Source: AP-15 sp963703745
GTDB taxonomy: Bacteria > Pseudomonadota > Alphaproteobacteria > ATCC43930 > CGMCC-115725
DNA: 64,000 bases
Direction: 5' to 3'
NCBI GenBank assembly: GCA_963703745.1
Contig: CAVPFL010000004.1
Span: forward strand, 1,240,001 to 1,304,000
Shown: in pieces, positions 59,993-64,000 of the stretch
Layout: every line of letters begins with the position of its first letter
Numbering within the stretch: position 1 is the first letter of the stretch
Made by a program: the position numbers and the translations under genes
The notes under the pieces: model-generated
Databases searched by the model: none
Told to the model about the DNA's origin: nothing
Seen by the model: only the letters and a program-made list of their open reading frames with translations

Positions 59993-60619
59993 CTAGTACA
60001 GTTCACCGGGCATGCGCCTTGCGTATTCGGCGTCGTAGGCGGAGGCATCGGTGCCGGGGTTGCGCGCGGCTGCGAAGTCGCCCAAGGTCGGAGCTTCCTT
60101 GGGCCGGCCGTCCCCGGCGGCCCGCCAGAGGTTGGAGCGGACGAGCGCCTTGGGGCAATGCGGGAACGCCTGCTCGACCGTGACGACGGTGACCGTTGCC
60201 GGCTCCTTGCCGTCCACAGCGAAGCGCCGCCTGAGCGACCGATCGGCGCTGATCTGCGCCCGGCCGTTGACGCGATATGTCTCGTTGGCGCCTGGGATGA
60301 AGAAGATCAGCCCGATGCGCGGGTCCTCGACGATGTTCTTCAGGCCATCCAGTCGATTGTTGCCGCGGCGATCGGGGATCAACAGGGTACGGCCGTCATC
60401 CGCCACCTGGACGAAACCGGGCTGATCGCCCTTGGGCGAGCAATCGAGCCCCGCTTTGCCGCCCGTCGCCAGCACCAGAAACGGCGAGGCCGCAACGAAG
60501 GCCCGCCCCAACGCATCGACGTGGTCGAGCTCCTTTTTCAGCACGCGCTCCAGCGGCGGCGCGTAATGCGTCGCCAGGTCATCGGCGGTGGTCACGGTCA
60601 GATTGTCGACGACGTCCAT
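59993..60619 (-). CDS. Pyridoxamine 5'-phosphate oxidase-like flavoprotein
   Basis: The protein has 208 residues from ATG 60619, with GGAGG upstream. It has a split-barrel FMN-binding fold with FLVLATGGKAGLDCSPKGDQPGFVQVADDGRTLLIPDRRGNNRLDGLKNIVEDPRIGLIFFIPG and a C-terminal FPHCPKALVRSNLWR. That C-terminal pattern is that of a PPOX-type group of unknown substrate, not the pyridoxal-synthesis enzyme PdxH. It may share a transcript with the LLM gene 31 bases downstream. Confidence 0.88.
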   Translation of the reverse strand: MDVVDNLTVTTADDLATHYAPPLERVLKKELDHVDALGRAFVAASPFLVLATGGKAGLDCSPKGDQPGFVQVADDGRTLLIPDRRGNNRLDGLKNIVEDPRIGLIFFIPGANETYRVNGRAQISADRSLRRRFAVDGKEPATVTVVTVEQAFPHCPKALVRSNLWRAAGDGRPKEAPTLGDFAAARNPGTDASAYDAEYARRMPGELY

Positions 60620-60840
60620 ATTTTGGGTCCTCCACTTACGATTTCCGGGGCGCTGCAGCGAGCGCTCGATCTTGGCCTCGGGCCGCACGAAATTGGTCTG
60701 TCAGACTGATGCACGGCGACCCGCATGGCAAGGGAAGGTTGATCCTTGTTGCCCTTCCCGCCCTGAAAGCGAGACAATAGCGGTTAGTTGAGATCGCCGG
60801 TGCACCTGGCCGCGAAGCAAGCAAATTGGCTGGAGGAAGC

Positions 60841-61968
60841 ATGTCGTCATTGGATCGCCGGCGTTTTCTGCAGGCCTCTGCGGCGCTGGGCGGCACGCTG
60901 ATTGCGTCTGGCATCGGCCGGGCAGCAAGAGCAGCGCCCGCGCGCATCGACGCGCCAATCGTCGATCGCGTCGTCATAAGAGAGATCACCGACAACTCTC
61001 ACAACATCTTCCTGGGGCCCCTCGAACGCCCCGGCCTCAGTGTGCAGCGCTTCGGCTTCCCCGCTGCGGCGCAAGGCAAGACCCTCGAAAGCGAGTGGGG
61101 TCTGGCACTCCACATCGAATCGACGAAAGGCGGCGAACAGCGGCGCTATCTGCTTGATTTCGGCTTCACCCCGGACGTCTATGCCAACAATCTCGAGCTA
61201 TTAAAGATTGACCCGGCCGGGGTGGACGCGCTGATCCTCAGCCACGGGCACTTTGACCATTACGGCGGGCTGATCGGGTTCCTTGAAGCGCGGCGGGCGC
61301 AGATGCGCAAGGATCTACGTCTTTATACCGGCGGCGAGGATGATTTCTGTCACCGCTTCTTCCGCAACCCAGACGGCAGCTTTGCCGATTTCAATGCTCT
61401 CGACCGCCGCAAGCTCGAGCGGCTGAACGTCGAGCCCTTGCTATCTGAGGATCCGATCGTCATCGAGGGCCATGCCTTCACCACGGGTGTGATGCCGCGC
61501 ACCAGCATCGAGCACGTGCTCCCGAATACTTGGGTCGAGGTCGGGATCAAGGACGGGTTGGGGTGCGACCCGCACGCTTACATGAACCACCATTTCACCG
61601 CGGAAGAGCTGACCGGCAAGCCGCAGCCCGACCAGCATTGGCATGAGCACGCCACCTGTTTCCGGCTCGGCGAGCGCGGCCTGGTGGTCATCAGCTCCTG
61701 CGGCCATGCCGGCATCATCAACACACTGAAGCGGGCCCAGGAGGTCAGCGGCATCGAGAAAATTTACGCGCTGGTCGGCGGCTTTCACCTGGCACCTGCG
61801 CCGGACGATTATCTGCGCCAGGTCATGGCGGAGCTGCAGAAGTTCGACCTCGAGCACGTGATGCCGATGCATTGCAGCGGGCAGAACTTTGTCGATCTCG
61901 CCAGCAAGGAGATGCCGGAGAAACTGGTGCTTTGCGGGACCGGCAGCAGCTTCACATTTACCGCCTGA
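60841..61968 (+). CDS. Exported MBL-fold metallo-hydrolase with Tat signal
   Basis: The protein has 375 residues from ATG 60841, with GGAGG five bases before. The N-terminus has a twin-arginine pattern (DRRRFLQASAALGGTLIASGIG), so export in folded form is likely. The metal motif SHGHFDH (H135, H137, D139, H140) is at the expected place; further metal residues are His in SCGHAGI, late His in MHCSGQ and others. It resembles the group with 7,8-dihydropterin-6-methyl-4-(beta-D-ribofuranosyl)-aminobenzene-5-phosphate synthase. The substrate is unknown. Confidence 0.9.
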   Translation: MSSLDRRRFLQASAALGGTLIASGIGRAARAAPARIDAPIVDRVVIREITDNSHNIFLGPLERPGLSVQRFGFPAAAQGKTLESEWGLALHIESTKGGEQRRYLLDFGFTPDVYANNLELLKIDPAGVDALILSHGHFDHYGGLIGFLEARRAQMRKDLRLYTGGEDDFCHRFFRNPDGSFADFNALDRRKLERLNVEPLLSEDPIVIEGHAFTTGVMPRTSIEHVLPNTWVEVGIKDGLGCDPHAYMNHHFTAEELTGKPQPDQHWHEHATCFRLGERGLVVISSCGHAGIINTLKRAQEVSGIEKIYALVGGFHLAPAPDDYLRQVMAELQKFDLEHVMPMHCSGQNFVDLASKEMPEKLVLCGTGSSFTFTA

Positions 61969-62028
61969 ACGGTCGCAATCTTTTCGGCACCGCGGCACGT
62001 CCCGGCCGTCCACTGCCCTTGTGATCCG

Positions 62029-63078
62029 ATGGTCCCACTCTCGGTTCTCGATCTTTCCCCGATCATTGAAGGCGGCGATGCCGGTCAGTCGCTGCGCAAT
62101 TCGCTCGACTTGGCGCGGTATGTCGAGGCGCTCGGCTACCGGCGTTTCTGGATGGCCGAGCATCACAACCTACCGGGCATTGCGAGTGCCGCGACCGCGG
62201 TGGCGCTCGCCCATGTCGGCGCCGGCACGAACAGTATAAAGATCGGCGCCGGCGGCATCATGCTGCCGAACCACGCCCCGCTGGTGATCGCCGAACAATT
62301 TGGCACGCTCGCCGCCCTGCATCCCGGGAGGGTCGAGCTGGGTCTCGGCCGCGCGCCCGGGTCGGACCAGATCACCAACCGAGCCATCCGCCGAAACCTC
62401 TACGGCGACGTCGATGAGTTTCCTCGGGATGTCGTCGAATTGATGAGCTATTTCCAGGCGGCCGAGCCTGGCCAGGCGGTGCAGGCGGTTCCCGGCGCCG
62501 GGTTGGAGGTGCCGATCTGGATCCTCGGCTCCAGCACCTATGGCGCACAGCTCGCGGCCTATCTTGGGCTGCCCTTCGCCTTCGCCTCCCATTTTGCGCC
62601 GGCGATGATGATGCCGGCGATGCAGATCTATCGCGAGCGGTTCCGCCCGTCGGCGCAGCTCGCCTTGCCGCACGTCATGCTGGGGATCGTCGTCGTCGCC
62701 GCCCAGACCGACGAGGAGGCGCGATTTCTGTTCTCGTCATTGCAGCAATCGTCGCTGAACAACAGGATCGGCCGTCGCGGCCGGGTTCCGCCGCCAATCG
62801 CGGATTTCGAGGCGCGGCTCGATCCCCAGGCCCGCGCCATTCTCGCCGAGGCGCTGGGCTGCGCCATCGTCGGCGGCCCCGACACCGTGCGCGTCGGCCT
62901 CGACGATTTCATCCGCCGCACCGGCGCCGACGAGCTGATGATAACCGCCAACATTTTCGACCACGCCAAACGCAAACGATCGTTCGAGATCGTCGCCGAA
63001 CTGCACGGTGGGATGAAGGCCTCTCGCAAACCGGAAGCGGTGGCGACGAATCAGGCGGTTGACGGCGACCAATTGTAG
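62029..63078 (+). CDS. Luciferase-like monooxygenase, alkanal-type (LLM class)
   Basis: The 349-residue protein is of the MsnO8 or YhbW kind: PLSVLDLSPIIEGGDAGQSLRNSLDLARYVEALGYRRFWMAEHHNLPGIASAAT, GGIMLPNHAPLVIAEQFGTLAALHPGRVELGLGRAPG and a late FIRRTGADELMITANIFDHAKR. The ATG start lacks a strong ribosome-binding site. Its 3' end overlaps the convergent amidohydrolase by 28 bases. The substrate is unknown. Confidence 0.9.
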   Translation: MVPLSVLDLSPIIEGGDAGQSLRNSLDLARYVEALGYRRFWMAEHHNLPGIASAATAVALAHVGAGTNSIKIGAGGIMLPNHAPLVIAEQFGTLAALHPGRVELGLGRAPGSDQITNRAIRRNLYGDVDEFPRDVVELMSYFQAAEPGQAVQAVPGAGLEVPIWILGSSTYGAQLAAYLGLPFAFASHFAPAMMMPAMQIYRERFRPSAQLALPHVMLGIVVVAAQTDEEARFLFSSLQQSSLNNRIGRRGRVPPPIADFEARLDPQARAILAEALGCAIVGGPDTVRVGLDDFIRRTGADELMITANIFDHAKRKRSFEIVAELHGGMKASRKPEAVATNQAVDGDQL

Positions 63079-63893
63079 ACCCGCGCCAAGGTGTCCCCCA
63101 TCAGCAACGCGCGGTCGCTGTCGGACAGCCGGTCGGTGACGCGAAACGCCTCGACGCCCTGCTCATAGGTCAATAACCCGACTGCGCGGGTCCAGTCGGT
63201 GCCCCACATGCAGCGCCCGAAGCGAAAGGCGTCGAAGATGCGCCCGAGCGGGTCCCAGATGTCTTTGTAAGGGAAGGGCTCGTGCGACAAGGTGCAGGCG
63301 CCGCTGATCTTGATCGCGATGTTGGGGTGCTGGGCCAAAGCCAGCACCCTCGGCAATTCAGCGAAGGGCTGCGCCGGGGCCGGTGGCTCGAAGGGCTGCT
63401 GCAGCCCGAGGTGGTCGATCACCAGCTGCGTGTCTGGATTACGCGCCGCGAGCTGCGCGGCCTGCTCCAGACGCCCGGTACATGCCAGATTCACCGGCAG
63501 CGAATGCCGCCCCGCCTCAGCCAGGACGCGGTTGAGCGCGGGGTCGGCTGGGTCGGTTGAAGCGGTATCACGCAAGAACACCCGGATGCCGACAGCGCCC
63601 TTGGTCGCCGCCCAATCGGCGATCGTATCGGTCACCCCCGGATCGGTCGGATCAACCGGTTTGACCAGCCGGAACCGAGTGGGATGCTTCGCGAAGACCT
63701 CGACGGCGTAGCTCGCATCGTAGCGGTACATACTAAACGGCGAGACCAGGACCGCGCCGTCGACGCCGACCTCGTCCATCGCGGCCACCATTTGGTCGCC
63801 AGTGACCTCCGCCGGCCCCTGGAGCGTGCCGATCCACGGACGGCCCGGGTGGTTGCGTTCGTAGGCGTGAACCTGGCTATCGAATATCGGCAT
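63051..63893 (-). CDS. Amidohydrolase-2 family protein
   Basis: The 280-residue TIM-barrel protein has metal motif IFDSQVHAYE near the start, where the second position of the usual HxH is Gln-Val, a departure also seen in some family members. There is VIDHLGL near 150 and CMWGTDWTRAV near 230. It may hydrolyse or decarboxylate an unknown compound. GGGAGG precedes the ATG. It is convergent with the LLM gene, overlapping by 28 bases. Confidence 0.87.
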   Translation of the reverse strand: MPIFDSQVHAYERNHPGRPWIGTLQGPAEVTGDQMVAAMDEVGVDGAVLVSPFSMYRYDASYAVEVFAKHPTRFRLVKPVDPTDPGVTDTIADWAATKGAVGIRVFLRDTASTDPADPALNRVLAEAGRHSLPVNLACTGRLEQAAQLAARNPDTQLVIDHLGLQQPFEPPAPAQPFAELPRVLALAQHPNIAIKISGACTLSHEPFPYKDIWDPLGRIFDAFRFGRCMWGTDWTRAVGLLTYEQGVEAFRVTDRLSDSDRALLMGDTLARVYNWSPSTA

Positions 63894-64000
63894 AGCTACC
63901 GGCCCTCCCGATCACGCTATCGTTCAGCGGCAATGTCGCGCTTCGTACGAGGGCGAGTCAAACGGGAGATCGAGCCGCTGTGCAGCAGAATTGGGACGTG

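Noticed and set aside
1..64000. CRISPR arrays, rRNA and tRNA genes
   Set aside because: I found no regularly spaced direct repeats of CRISPR type and no tRNA or rRNA sequence I could recognise; a dedicated tool could still find a short tRNA.

Overview
The window is GC-rich chromosomal DNA from an alphaproteobacterium. Dispersed intergenic palindromes, multi-GAF sensor kinases, an acyl-CoA synthetase inside a branched-chain amino acid (Liv) transporter operon, and many CoA-transferase and luciferase-like monooxygenase genes suggest a soil or plant-associated Hyphomicrobiales-like lineage. The species cannot be named from sequence alone. I saw no rRNA, tRNA or CRISPR array.

Region 1 (1-8166) is a signalling block: a giant histidine kinase, open at the window edge, with ten tandem GAF domains, a PAS domain and a kinase core; a single-domain response regulator overlapping it by ATGA; and, after an octamer-repeat hairpin, a response-regulator/adenylate cyclase fusion. 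Region 2 (8538-11054, minus) pairs a CobW-type metallochaperone GTPase with a dihydropyrimidinase. Region 3 (11261-19848, plus) is a Liv transporter operon, livG-acyl-CoA synthetase-livH-livM-livK-livF. A complete 1,472-bp IS4-type element has split it, landing in the loop of an intergenic palindrome and leaving a 10-bp target duplication.

Region 4 (19906-28087) holds catabolic and envelope genes: a class III CoA-transferase, a 3-hydroxyisobutyrate-type dehydrogenase, a carboxymuconolactone decarboxylase-like protein, a polyprenyl-phosphate glycosyltransferase, a DUF1614-like membrane protein, a luciferase-like monooxygenase, a GIY-YIG nuclease bracketed by inverted palindromes, and an iron-type alcohol dehydrogenase. 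Region 5 (28179-33433) is the most system-like part: FkbH, an acyl carrier protein, an AAC(3)-fold acyltransferase and a VOC protein in one minus-strand operon, with a divergent polysaccharide deacetylase-like gene and a small secreted protein. I infer acyl (perhaps glyceryl) decoration of an amino sugar or glycan.

Region 6 (33438-41521) contains an SDR/VOC/AhpD-like/Mpo1-like set, aspartate-semialdehyde dehydrogenase, the yejEF half of a peptide importer without yejAB, a small acidic unknown, and a family 3 solute-binding protein. Region 7 (41881-50421, minus) is a packed run, recN-ligA-TonB-like-hyuB-hyuA. Region 8 (50627-64000) has free methionine-R-sulfoxide reductase, amidohydrolases, another CoA-transferase, an intact IS66 element with 8-bp target duplication, a low-GC TIR-domain gene that looks horizontally acquired, and a final set of oxidoreductase-type enzymes.

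A family of GC-rich palindromic repeats recurs in at least seven places. It has supplied the C-terminal tail of the CobW protein, the probable ribosome-binding sites of livH and livM, and the landing site of an insertion sequence.
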